In this document: in pieces, positions 24,028 through 31,559 of the stretch
How positions within the stretch are numbered: the first letter of the stretch is position 1
How the letters are laid out: every line of letters begins with the position of its first letter
From: CAZLDI01 sp964558415
GTDB lineage: Bacteria; Chloroflexota; Dehalococcoidia; SM23-28-2; RBG-16-64-32
Length of the DNA stretch: 64,000 bases
Reading direction: 5' to 3'
Assembly (NCBI GenBank): GCA_964558415.1
Contig: CAZLDI010000013.1
Span: 1-64,000, forward strand
The notes under the pieces: generated by a model
The model's database searches: none
Told to the model about the DNA's origin: nothing
Seen by the model: the letters and a program-made list of their open reading frames with translations, nothing else
Program-made: the position numbers and the translations under genes

Positions 24028-24867
24028 TCAGTTTGAATCCAACAAATTTACGATCTCGTCTATCGTCCAGACGTGATCGGCCAGACCGGACGATACCGCC
24101 GGAGTCGTCTTAAGCGTCTGGTGGACGCGGCAGAAGTTGTAATACATGAAGTGCAGCGCGACGGCAGCGGCTAGATTGTCTATCTTCTTCGAGAACGCAT
24201 TGGTCAGCCGTGTGAACCGGCGCATGGACATTCGCATGGTCAGGTTGTGCCGCTCTACGTAGCTCGTGGAGATGTGCGCGGGGTCCGGATTGCCAATCCG
24301 CTTCTCGATCTTGACGCCCTTGCAGACTGCGGGGCTGTAGCGCGTCTCACTAGATTCCTCGCTGCCGCCCTTGCCGTAAAGCTTCTGTAGAACGGCGTAG
24401 TCAATGTCCATGCCGAACGCATCGTCAACGGCCATAAGGTATGCCTTGTGGCCGTCTGTCGTTAGCTGGACACGGTACTGTAGTCGGGACGCAACATCGT
24501 CCATGAAGTCCAGCGCCCAACCGGAGTCACGTCCACCCACGAGCCAGGACACGCACAGCTTAGAGTCGGCATCGATGGCAGTCCACGTCCACACATCGCC
24601 GTAACCGAATGCGCCCTGCTTTTCCAGCGGGACGTTCTTCTGCTTGGCATAGCAGAAGCTCCAGATTTCATCGCACTGAATGCGGCGAGAGGGAACCTCG
24701 CGGACGTTTCCATCGTGGTACTTCACACATGCTTGGCCCACGTCCGCAAGCAGCTTGACGACGGTGTTCTTCGCCGCGCCCGTCATGCGGACTGTAGCGC
24801 GGATGCTGTTGCCCTCAACCAGACAGCGAACAACTTGGGCGCGTCGCTCATTCGACAGCTTGTTCAT
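24028..24867 (-). CDS. IS1-family DDE transposase
   Basis: A 279-residue transposase. An N-terminal helix-turn-helix (NKLSNERRAQVVRCLVEGNS, then ATVRMTGAAKNTVVKLL) is followed by a DDE domain: CDEIWSFCYAKQ for the first Asp, TTDGHKAYL for the second, and YVERHNLTMRMSMRRFTRLT for the Glu. The gene reaches to within 9 bases of the left inverted repeat end. The start is ATG 24867; TTG 24903, overlapping the upstream gene, is an alternative. The reading frame is intact, so the element may be active. Confidence 0.9.
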   Translation of the reverse strand: MNKLSNERRAQVVRCLVEGNSIRATVRMTGAAKNTVVKLLADVGQACVKYHDGNVREVPSRRIQCDEIWSFCYAKQKNVPLEKQGAFGYGDVWTWTAIDADSKLCVSWLVGGRDSGWALDFMDDVASRLQYRVQLTTDGHKAYLMAVDDAFGMDIDYAVLQKLYGKGGSEESSETRYSPAVCKGVKIEKRIGNPDPAHISTSYVERHNLTMRMSMRRFTRLTNAFSKKIDNLAAAVALHFMYYNFCRVHQTLKTTPAVSSGLADHVWTIDEIVNLLDSN

Positions 24868-24899
24868 ACTGACCATTATGCTTGAGCGGTCAGAGATTA

Positions 24900-25907
24900 T
24901 CAATAGGCGTTGGGGTCAATTTCGGCACCTTGCGTTTCGAGGCTGTTCCATATCTGCTGAAAGTTCGCGGCGGCACCTTCTAACGCAAGGCGCAAGTCCT
25001 GGGGGCGCATCTGAAGATCGGGGAGAATGATTCTTCGCCTAACATCGTATGTCGCTGCGGTCCACTCAGGGTTCCACTGGCCCGACCTGGCCCGCTGGGT
25101 TAGGTACTGCACTGCCTGTCTATATAGCCGGGTCGGCTTCGGAGCCCTAAGATAGACTGCTAAGGCGTAATCGGCCCCGCCATAGCTAATGCCCAGCTCG
25201 GCGGTTACGCGTAGCTTCAGCCCTGCAATCTCCATTTCGGCGACCGGAACCGGGAAGATTTCGGCATCATCATGCGTCTTCCAAAAGTCAATGTATGCCT
25301 TGCTCAGATCGCGGTAGTGCTGCCGTTTAGGCTCGCTGTTCTGATCGGCGATGACATCATCAAGAGTGGCCTCAAACGTGCCAAGGTTACTGCCCCTCCA
25401 GTGAGTCTGCCGTAAGGCGTTCCGAAAAGCTCCATAGTAGGCCCTTAGCGCGTACCCGCCAGGGTCACCTTGAAAGAGTCGGGCCTCGCGAACCATTTTG
25501 ACCTTCTCTGAGGGGGTCGCCTCAAAGAATCGCGCGAACGCCGTCAGTGGCACCTCGTTGATTTCCATGGCACATACCTCTGCTTTCAGGGGGAGTACCC
25601 CTAATTTAGGGTAGGGTACCATGGAAAGAGTGGGGTAGTCTACCGGGGCATGGGGCTCTAGTCTCCCGTCGCGGGCAATGACATAGCGATAGAGGTCTCT
25701 GCAACTCGTGCAGGGGACATCTATCGTCTGGCTGTTAGTATCGGGAGGTATGCCGTCGGGCCACTCGGTCCCGTCGCATATCCGATGGAGTTCGCCGGTC
25801 TGCTCGTGGTACCAAAAGTGAGTCCTGTAATCCGGCTGACCCAGAGGCGTCCCCGGATATATCGGTATAGCCTGTCGCGTACGTTTCGCCCCGCCTACTT
25901 GCCCCAC
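24900..25907 (-). CDS. Passenger protein of unknown function in IS1-like element
   Basis: A 335-residue protein I do not recognise. The first 110 residues hold a possible metal site (H in GELHRIC, CTSC) and a prolonged loop; from residue 114 (MEINEVPLTAFARFF) the protein becomes a regular alpha/beta sequence with repeated aromatic residues. ATG 25568 at that point has AGAGGT upstream and could be an internal or true start, in which case the first part is a separate product. No helicase, nuclease or resistance motif is visible. It overlaps the next gene by 13 bases. Confidence 0.6.
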   Translation of the reverse strand: MGQVGGAKRTRQAIPIYPGTPLGQPDYRTHFWYHEQTGELHRICDGTEWPDGIPPDTNSQTIDVPCTSCRDLYRYVIARDGRLEPHAPVDYPTLSMVPYPKLGVLPLKAEVCAMEINEVPLTAFARFFEATPSEKVKMVREARLFQGDPGGYALRAYYGAFRNALRQTHWRGSNLGTFEATLDDVIADQNSEPKRQHYRDLSKAYIDFWKTHDDAEIFPVPVAEMEIAGLKLRVTAELGISYGGADYALAVYLRAPKPTRLYRQAVQYLTQRARSGQWNPEWTAATYDVRRRIILPDLQMRPQDLRLALEGAAANFQQIWNSLETQGAEIDPNAY

Positions 25908-26116
25908 CGAGCCCCAGCCGCCTTCTTCGCGATCTCGCTCCGACGCTCTGGCGTTAGCTTCTCGGCCCTTGCTGGCCCGCCCTTCTTGCCACCGAGACGC
26001 CCTAGGGCGACCGCGTTGGGGTTCTTTCCTTCGTCGGGATCATGCGTTGCCTCTGCTACAATGGCTGCCGCCAGCGCGTTCACATCGCGCGGCTTCTTGC
26101 TTGAGCGCTTGTGCAT
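25895..26116 (-). CDS. Small basic Gly/Lys-rich passenger protein
   Basis: A 73-residue, strongly basic protein with ALGRLGGKKGGPARAEKL and ERRSEIAKKAAGARWGK. Similar short proteins with the LGGxKGGxARA pattern are widespread and uncharacterised; the composition suggests nucleic-acid binding. It overlaps the start of the 335-residue protein, so the two are probably translated together. It may help the element or regulate its genes, but nothing proves this. Confidence 0.6.
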   Translation of the reverse strand: MHKRSSKKPRDVNALAAAIVAEATHDPDEGKNPNAVALGRLGGKKGGPARAEKLTPERRSEIAKKAAGARWGK

Positions 26117-26134
26117 AAATGCTAGTATAGCAGC

Positions 26135-26407
26135 TCAGCGCGGCTTCGGGGGGCGCGGGGCTTTACCGATGTTCCAGACTTCTAATGTGCGGTTGTCTGG
26201 TAGATGATATACGACCCAGGTATCCATATCGTTGTACAGCTGTACAACTACTGGAGGTACGTCGAATTTAACCTTAACGGGTGGGTCAATCCAGGGGTTC
26301 TCGCAGAGGTTCCGAATGATCCGGTCGTATTCCGCTTGATCTTCGGAGGATGCGTTCTCGAAGGCTTCTCGCGCAGGCCTTAGGGCATAGGCCTCGCGAT
26401 CAGGCAT
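26135..26407 (-). CDS. RelE/ParE-like toxin of a type II toxin-antitoxin pair
   Basis: A 90-residue protein (from MPDREAYALRPAREAF) with the length and pattern of RelE-superfamily toxins: an N-terminal helix pair, IRNLCENPWIDPP, and three C-terminal strands (TWVVYHLPDNRTLEVWNIG). RelE members cleave mRNA on the ribosome and ParE members poison gyrase; which applies cannot be told. Its start overlaps the end of the antitoxin gene. The pair may stabilise the element in the host. Confidence 0.65.
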   Translation of the reverse strand: MPDREAYALRPAREAFENASSEDQAEYDRIIRNLCENPWIDPPVKVKFDVPPVVVQLYNDMDTWVVYHLPDNRTLEVWNIGKAPRPPKPR

Positions 26408-26564
26408 CCTTGCGCTGCAAGTCCTTCCACGACGTGCGGTCTTCGCGATTCTGCGCGGCTTGGTATACGCCAAGCATAAATTTACGATCAGCGAGAACCG
26501 CTAGTATGCGACGATGAAGCTCGCTTTCACGCTCGACCTCAGCAATGATGGTCTGTCGCGTCAA
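26400..26564 (-). CDS. Antitoxin of the type II pair
   Basis: A 54-residue protein starting at TTG 26564 with GGGAGG 8 bases upstream (an in-frame ATG at 26603 has no Shine-Dalgarno). It is helical and ends in RTSWKDLQRKDA, like the W-(E/K)-(D/E)-h-(K/R) tails of RelB/Phd-type antitoxins that wrap the toxin. It lies upstream of and overlapping the toxin gene, the usual order. Confidence 0.6.
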   Translation of the reverse strand: MTRQTIIAEVERESELHRRILAVLADRKFMLGVYQAAQNREDRTSWKDLQRKDA

Positions 26565-26590
26565 GTTGGTATCCTCCCTGCGGGCGGGCG

Positions 26591-26603
26591 GTGCGTTACG
26601 CAC
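26591..26603. promoter_or_regulatory. Palindrome upstream of the antitoxin
   Basis: GTGCG-TTA-CGCAC is a perfect 5-bp inverted repeat 27 bases before the antitoxin TTG. Type II antitoxins usually repress their own promoter through such palindromes; no -10/-35 pair is obvious beside it. Confidence 0.45.
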
Positions 26604-26825
26604 TCAGTTTCCATCAAGTTACTCCCCGTTGTCAATTTCCATCTAGCACAGTTCATCCTTACAGACGCGCACCTTAAATGGTATGTTTCATGCGGGAATC
26701 GAGTAGCAAACCCCGCGCAGACAGCGCAAGTTCAAACTGACCCACTACCGACCATCCACAAAAGTTGCAATTCTTGACCGATTCGTGTATCCTTCCGAAA
26801 CGAATCGTACCAAGGAGGGGACCCG

Positions 26826-27422
26826 ATGACTGACGCTGCCGCCACCATCCAGCGCACCTACCCGTGGTCAACCACGATCGATGGTGTGCACCTCACCTTC
26901 CGCCTCATGACCGCGGACGATGGCGACGCGATCCTGGAGTTCGCTCGTACGCTGTCCGATGAGGACCTGCTCTTCCTCCGAACAGACATCACTGAACCGA
27001 AGACCGTCAACACCTGGCTGCAGCAAGTCAAGGCGGGCCGCAGCGTGACCGTCATCGCCGAGGCTGAAGGTAAGATCGCCGGCTACTCCACCATCCATAT
27101 GAACGAGGCCCTCTGGACCCGCCACGTCGGTGAGCTACGCGTCTTGGTTGGGCACGATCGCCGCGGTTTGGGATTGGGCAAGCGTCTGACCAGCGAGGCG
27201 TTCGCGATAGCGAAGGACCTTGGCCTGCGCAAGATCACGGCGCAGATGCCCACCGAACAGCGCGGCGCGCGCCAGGTCTTCGAGCACCTGGGGTTCCGGC
27301 CGGAGGCGCTGCTCGCAGACCACGTGATCTCGCGGGACGGCCACACTCACGATCTTCTGCTGATGTCCTACGACATGGCGGGGTTCAGCAACGAAGCGCC
27401 GTCGCGTCCCCGCAACCGCTAA
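26826..27422 (+). CDS. GNAT family N-acetyltransferase
   Basis: A 198-residue acetyltransferase: TFRLMTADDGDAILEFARTL opens the domain, the acetyl-CoA loop is DRRGLGLGKRLTSEA, and GARQVFEHLGFRPEA is the last strand. Substrate unknown. ATG 26826 has a strong AAGGAGGGG 7 bases upstream. The IS1-like element inserted 69 bases upstream, so it may have separated the gene from its original promoter. Confidence 0.85.
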   Translation: MTDAAATIQRTYPWSTTIDGVHLTFRLMTADDGDAILEFARTLSDEDLLFLRTDITEPKTVNTWLQQVKAGRSVTVIAEAEGKIAGYSTIHMNEALWTRHVGELRVLVGHDRRGLGLGKRLTSEAFAIAKDLGLRKITAQMPTEQRGARQVFEHLGFRPEALLADHVISRDGHTHDLLLMSYDMAGFSNEAPSRPRNR

Positions 27423-27443
27423 GTCGCCTCAATCTAAGGAACG

Positions 27444-27469
27444 AAACGCCGGGCTGATACCCGGCGTTT
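27444..27469 (+). terminator. Intrinsic terminator after the GNAT gene
   Basis: A perfect 10-bp stem, AAACGCCGGG at 27444-27453 and its complement at 27460-27469, closes a 6-base loop and is followed by GCTTTTG. It can act for the GNAT gene and, in reverse, for the convergent WS/DGAT gene. Confidence 0.88.
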
Positions 27470-27492
27470 GCTTTTGCACGCTCGCGCGGACG

Positions 27493-29007
27493 TCAGGCGG
27501 TGTCGGCTGCCAGCGCCTCGGCGGGCGCCCCCGACGCGGCGCGCCGCCGCCTCGGGACCACTTGCGGCGCCGCCATCCCGACCGCGGGCGTCTCGATTCT
27601 GCCCACTCCCGCGGCTGAGCGCAACTCCACGAACGCCTGGTCCACGAACTCCTTGAGGCGGTCGACGTCCGAGGCGATCGCGGGATCCGCAAGCAGGCCG
27701 AAGTAAAGCTTCTGGTCGTAACTGGTTACGCCGCAACCGATCCCCATCTCCCAGGAGAGCGGGACCATCGGGTAGTGCGCCAGCATCCGGTGACCCACGG
27801 TGTAGAGCGGGATCATGGGCCCCGGGACGTTCGTGCAGATCAGGTTGGCCAGCGTGTTGGGTGGCTGCCGTAGCGTACCGGCTAACGCCTGCAGCATTGG
27901 CGGCGCGCCGTCGTTCATCGCCTGCCCGATCGCCTCTATACCGGCCGCCACGTTTCGCCGCTTCAGCCGGTCCGTCCGCTCATTCACCACGCGCAGCCGC
28001 TCCAGCGGGTCGCGCTCCCCCACGGGCACCTCAACGAGGAGCATCGAAACACGGTTCCCCAGAGCGCCCCGTTCGTCGTCGCGCCGCACATTCACCGGTG
28101 TCAGGATGCGCACCGACCGCCCCTCTGTCTTCTCGCCGTGCATCTCGAGGTAGCGCCCAAGGCCTCCACCGAGGACCGTAAGGACGACGTCGTTCACCGT
28201 GCCCCCGCATTCAGCGCGTATCGCCCGGATCTCCGCGAACGAAAATTCGTTGACGGCAAGCTTGCGCTCCCCGCCAATCGGTTTATTGAACGGCGCGCGC
28301 GCGGCCGGGTTGACCAGGTAGGGCAGCGCCGCCTCAACGCTGCGCAGGACGGAACGCGCGCGGTCGTCAGCGGCGAACACGGTGTCCCAGAATCGATTCT
28401 GGGACGCGGCCCAGCGATCTACCCCGGCGGAGATGTTGTCGAGAATCCCATCGACGAGCAACCTCAGAGGATCCGGGATCGGCGAGCGTTCCGGCTGCTC
28501 AACCGGCGGCAGCGGAGTCGCCGGGTTCGGGGAGATATCCAGTACAACCATCAGCAGTTCAATGCCGGAGACGCCGTCTACCAGGCAGTGATGCACCTTG
28601 GAGACGAGAGCGGACCGCCCGCCCTCCAGGCCGCGTACTAGGTACATCTCCCAGAGAGGCTTGTTTCTGTCCAGCATCCCCTGGAACAGCCGCCCGCCCA
28701 GATCCAGTAACTGTGCGTCAGTGCCTGGCGATTCGATGTCAATCTGTTTGATGTGGCGGTGCAGGTCAAAGTCCGGGTCCCACTCCCAGGTGGGATGGCT
28801 GATGTTGAGCGGCGTGGGCACTACGCGCTGTTGGTAGCGTGGTATCAGGTGCAGCTTCGATGCGATGTTGGCGACGAAGCGCTCGTAAGATACGTCGCCC
28901 TCGAAGACTGCTATTGATCCGATGTGCAGGGGCGCCTCCGCCCTCTCTCCATAGAGAAAAGAGGCGTCCTGCGCGCTCAAGCGCCGACCAAGACTGCCCT
29001 GGCTCAT
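27493..29007 (-). CDS. Wax ester synthase/diacylglycerol acyltransferase (WS/DGAT)
   Basis: A 504-residue acyltransferase that makes wax esters and/or triacylglycerol from acyl-CoA. The N-terminal LSAQDASFLYGE, the catalytic HHCLVDG (His139, His140, Asp144) and the NDVVLTVLGG motif are all present, with CTNVPGPMIPLY near the end. The C terminus adds a short Arg/Ala-rich tail. It lies beside the lipase, phasin and PHA synthase genes, giving this organism two neutral-lipid storage routes. Start ATG 29007. Confidence 0.94.
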   Translation of the reverse strand: MSQGSLGRRLSAQDASFLYGERAEAPLHIGSIAVFEGDVSYERFVANIASKLHLIPRYQQRVVPTPLNISHPTWEWDPDFDLHRHIKQIDIESPGTDAQLLDLGGRLFQGMLDRNKPLWEMYLVRGLEGGRSALVSKVHHCLVDGVSGIELLMVVLDISPNPATPLPPVEQPERSPIPDPLRLLVDGILDNISAGVDRWAASQNRFWDTVFAADDRARSVLRSVEAALPYLVNPAARAPFNKPIGGERKLAVNEFSFAEIRAIRAECGGTVNDVVLTVLGGGLGRYLEMHGEKTEGRSVRILTPVNVRRDDERGALGNRVSMLLVEVPVGERDPLERLRVVNERTDRLKRRNVAAGIEAIGQAMNDGAPPMLQALAGTLRQPPNTLANLICTNVPGPMIPLYTVGHRMLAHYPMVPLSWEMGIGCGVTSYDQKLYFGLLADPAIASDVDRLKEFVDQAFVELRSAAGVGRIETPAVGMAAPQVVPRRRRAASGAPAEALAADTA

Positions 29008-29206
29008 TCACAAACCTCTATGGACGGACAGGTCAAGATGGGCTCATCCCGCCCCGCCCGGTTGCCCCCCGCAAGCGTTAAAGGCATTATATACCACCAA
29101 GACCGGCGTGGAAGCGGTTGGCCGCGCATTTTTGTTGATGAAACATTCTGTTAACATGGATATGCGGACATACTCTGTAAACTCAGGCTCATGCGGCGAC
29201 TGAATC

Positions 29207-29995
29207 ATGGCGACCCAGCGTAAGTTCCTCGAAGAAGAGTTCGAGGGGGACATGGCCCTCCCGCTCTGGCGGGAGGCGCTTCTCGGGGTCGATTGGCTGT
29301 CGCTTCGCATGTCCGCGGTCTTCCGCGGCATCGGGGTTCCGCGCGGTGACGGCTCGGCGGTCGTCGTGGTTCCCGGCTTTATGGGCTCCGATCAATACCT
29401 CGGCGATATGCACTCTTGGCTCCGCCGCATGGGCTATCGGACGTATCTATCCGGCATCGGCCGCAATGCCGAGTGTCCGGAGATCCTCACCATGCGCCTT
29501 CACGAGACAATCGAGCGCGCCTTCAACGAAACGGGCGGCAACAAGGTCCACCTGATCGGCCACAGCCTTGGCGGGGTCCTGGCCCGCGGCGCCGCCGTCA
29601 GGTGGAGCGACCACGTCGCCTCCGTAATCACGATGGCGTCCCCCTTCAGAGGCGTGAAAGTCCACCCGTTTGTACTGCAGACGGCGTTCCTGGTTCGCGG
29701 GCAGATCAGGCAGCGCCGGACCGGACCCGCGATCACACCTCACTGCTACAGCGGCCACTGCACGTGCGACTTCCTGAACGCGCTGAGGGTCAGCTTCCCC
29801 GCAGGGGTCCCCCAGATCGCGATTTACACAAAATCAGACGGAGTGGTCGACTGGCGCTGCTGCATCAACGAGAACGGCAGCGATGTAGAGGTGCGCGGCA
29901 CCCACGTGGGTCTCGCGTTCAACCCGGAGGTTTACCGCCACGTAGCGGGCTTCCTCGCCGCGCCCAGGAGCTACCGCAAGCGTAAAGCCGCCTGA
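29207..29995 (+). CDS. Alpha/beta hydrolase, lipase/esterase-like
   Basis: A 262-residue hydrolase with VVVVPGFMGSDQYLGD and the nucleophile Ser120 in HLIGHSLGGVLARG, then VASVITMASPFRG. The general acid pair (IYTKSDGVVD and the late GTHVGLAFNPEV) fits triacylglycerol lipases and PGAP1-like esterases. There is no signal peptide. Placed between the WS/DGAT and PHA genes, it may mobilise stored lipid. The start at ATG 29207 has a poor Shine-Dalgarno. Confidence 0.82.
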   Translation: MATQRKFLEEEFEGDMALPLWREALLGVDWLSLRMSAVFRGIGVPRGDGSAVVVVPGFMGSDQYLGDMHSWLRRMGYRTYLSGIGRNAECPEILTMRLHETIERAFNETGGNKVHLIGHSLGGVLARGAAVRWSDHVASVITMASPFRGVKVHPFVLQTAFLVRGQIRQRRTGPAITPHCYSGHCTCDFLNALRVSFPAGVPQIAIYTKSDGVVDWRCCINENGSDVEVRGTHVGLAFNPEVYRHVAGFLAAPRSYRKRKAA

Positions 29996-30020
29996 TCAGA
30001 GCACGCTCTCCGAAAATTGA

Positions 30021-30048
30021 AAAACGGGCGCTGTTCAGCGCCCGTTTT
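30021..30048 (+). terminator. Intrinsic terminator between lipase and phasin genes
   Basis: A perfect 13-bp stem (30021-30033 with 30036-30048; AAAACGGGCGCTG) closes a 2-base gap and ends in CGTTTTCGTT. Because the flanking genes converge, it can serve both. Confidence 0.88.
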
Positions 30049-30073
30049 CGTTCCAGGGGGACGCGGCTGTCGT

Positions 30074-30553
30074 TTACGCCTTGGGTGTTGAGGACTCGCG
30101 CGTCCGGCGAGTCGCGACGGGGCGCGCCCGCCCGTTATTGCTGCGGACGTTCTGGACCGCCGTGCCGGCGCGCGACACAACCTGACGCGTCGCCTCTACC
30201 GCGGCCTGTCCGGCCACGCGATTAGCCTCCACGACGCGGCGGATCACCTCGCGGCCCTCGCGCTGGCTGTCGGAGACCTCGTCCAGAAGCTGGCGCGTCA
30301 GGTCAAGGACGCGGCCCTGCGCGTCCGTGGCCGAGCGCACTGCACTGGTGTAGAAGCCCGCGACATCCCGGGGGGACGTGGCGACCTGTCGCGTCAGGTC
30401 GATCGCGTCTCGCTGGCCTCGCTCAAGCTCGTCCAAGAGCTGGCGGGACACGCGGTACCCGCGGTCGTTCGTGGACTTCGCCGCGTCCAACAGGGCGTCA
30501 TACGCCTCGTTGACCGCGTTGAAGAACTTATCTACGTTTTCCGTCCTGGTCAT
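30074..30553 (-). CDS. Phasin-like granule-associated protein
   Basis: A 159-residue helical protein with heptad-like repeats (YDALLDAAKSTNDRGYRVSR, QLLDELERGQRDAIDLTRQV) and an Ala/Arg-rich basic tail with RPVATRRTRESS. Phasins coat polyhydroxyalkanoate granules with amphipathic helices, and this gene is divergent from the PHA operon. The start is ATG 30553 behind GGAGG; a longer frame begins at 30586. There is no signal peptide. Confidence 0.72.
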   Translation of the reverse strand: MTRTENVDKFFNAVNEAYDALLDAAKSTNDRGYRVSRQLLDELERGQRDAIDLTRQVATSPRDVAGFYTSAVRSATDAQGRVLDLTRQLLDEVSDSQREGREVIRRVVEANRVAGQAAVEATRQVVSRAGTAVQNVRSNNGRARPVATRRTRESSTPKA

Positions 30554-30649
30554 TTCCTGGTAACCTCCTATTGACAAATTCGTCATCTAGGTGCAATATA
30601 CACATAGAGACATTCCGCTGTCAACCCCCCGAAGGAAAGAAAGTGAAAA

Positions 30650-31132
30650 ATGCCTGAAGACAACGTAGCCGCAGAGGTAACCGCCGGTGTGAGCCGCAAC
30701 GGGCGCAAGTCCGCTAAGAACGGCCTACCTTCATTCAGCCCCAGGCTCCACGGCGACCTGCTGAGCTCCAGCCTCCTGGCTTACCTAAGGCGGTGGAACG
30801 CCTACGGATACCAGCTCGTCCAGGAGCTCGGCAAGGCGGGCCTGGCTAGTTTCGACTCCACCACCGTGTACCGGACTCTGCGCCAGCTGGAGCGTGCAGG
30901 ACTCGTCTCGTCCTTCTGGGATACGTCAGAATCCGGCCCCGCCCGCAGGATGTACTCCCTCACTAAAGCGGGCGAAACGTTCCTGGAGCTGTGGCTGGAT
31001 CTTTTCGGCCGCTACCAGAAGGTGTTGCAATCAGCTATCGAATCGTTAGACAATTTCAATCGCCCCCCGGACCATGAATCCGATGGGCAGGACGGGCCTG
31101 GCAGCCCGCAAAGGAGGAAAAAGAATGCCTGA
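30650..31132 (+). CDS. PadR-like winged-helix regulator heading the PHA operon
   Basis: A 160-residue protein with a PadR-type domain: LLAYLRRWNAYGYQLVQELG, TVYRTLRQLERAGLVSSFW and RRMYSLTKAGETFLELWL. Residues before 40 and after 135 are disordered and charged. It is divergent from the phasin gene and overlaps the PhaE-like gene by 8 bases. It probably controls storage-granule genes in both directions; TGAC-N6-GTCA at 30572-30585 is a candidate operator. Confidence 0.82.
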   Translation: MPEDNVAAEVTAGVSRNGRKSAKNGLPSFSPRLHGDLLSSSLLAYLRRWNAYGYQLVQELGKAGLASFDSTTVYRTLRQLERAGLVSSFWDTSESGPARRMYSLTKAGETFLELWLDLFGRYQKVLQSAIESLDNFNRPPDHESDGQDGPGSPQRRKKNA

Positions 31133-31523
31133 GAGTAACGGTCGTGCCGAAGGCGCCACGCGCGCGGATGCCATGGAGATGTGGCGAAACTGGCTGACTG
31201 AGACAGAGCGCCAGTGGAACGGTTTCTTCCAGCAGGTGCTGGGAACAGAGTCGTTTGGCCGCGTCGCCGGGAACTACACTGACGCCTACGCGGTCGTCCA
31301 GCGGGCCCTGAATCAGGGTATGGAACGCTACCTGAACACGTTCAATCTCCCTACTCATAGCGACGTCGTAGAGATCGGCGAGAGGCTTCACAACATCGAA
31401 GAGCGCATGGCCTCGCTGGAGGCCAACATCAACACCCTCGCCGCCGCCTCCGGCGTTGCCCCCAGCGCCCCCGTGACCCAACTCCGCCCGAGGCGCACCC
31501 GTCGCCCCATCAACAGCAGCTAG
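31125..31523 (+). CDS. phaE: PhaE-like PHA synthase subunit
   Basis: A 132-residue helical protein between the regulator and phaC. It has WRNWLTETERQWNGFFQQVL, then GMERYLNTFNLPTHSDV and a coiled coil EIGERLHNIEERMASLEANI, a plan shared by PhaE/PhaR subunits that activate class III/IV PHA synthases, though it is shorter than classical PhaE. ATG 31125 follows AAAGGAGG. The C terminus is Pro/Arg-rich (LRPRRTRRP). Confidence 0.75.
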   Translation: MPESNGRAEGATRADAMEMWRNWLTETERQWNGFFQQVLGTESFGRVAGNYTDAYAVVQRALNQGMERYLNTFNLPTHSDVVEIGERLHNIEERMASLEANINTLAAASGVAPSAPVTQLRPRRTRRPINSS

Positions 31524-31559
31524 CTTGCCGTCGCCAGGTCACCAGGGAGGGCGAACGCT

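Larger units (their letters stand above)
24019..26749. mobile_element. IS1-like transposable element with passenger genes
   Basis: The element is 2731 bases. Its ends are perfect 19-bp inverted repeats: GGTAGTGGGTCAGTTTGAA at 24019-24037 and its complement at 26731-26749. The host duplication GACCATCC flanks it at 24011-24018 and 26750-26757 (8 bp, as for IS1-type elements). It carries one DDE transposase and four further genes on the same strand, and its interior is more AT-rich than the neighbourhood. Intact ends and target duplication suggest a fairly recent insertion between queD and a GNAT gene. Confidence 0.95.

Noticed and set aside
25568..25907. Frameshift splitting the 335-residue passenger gene
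   Set aside because: The frame is continuous; the internal ATG is only an alternative start.
24019..26749. Prophage or integron remnant
   Set aside because: No integrase, phage structural gene or attC site; the ends and target duplication define a DDE transposon.
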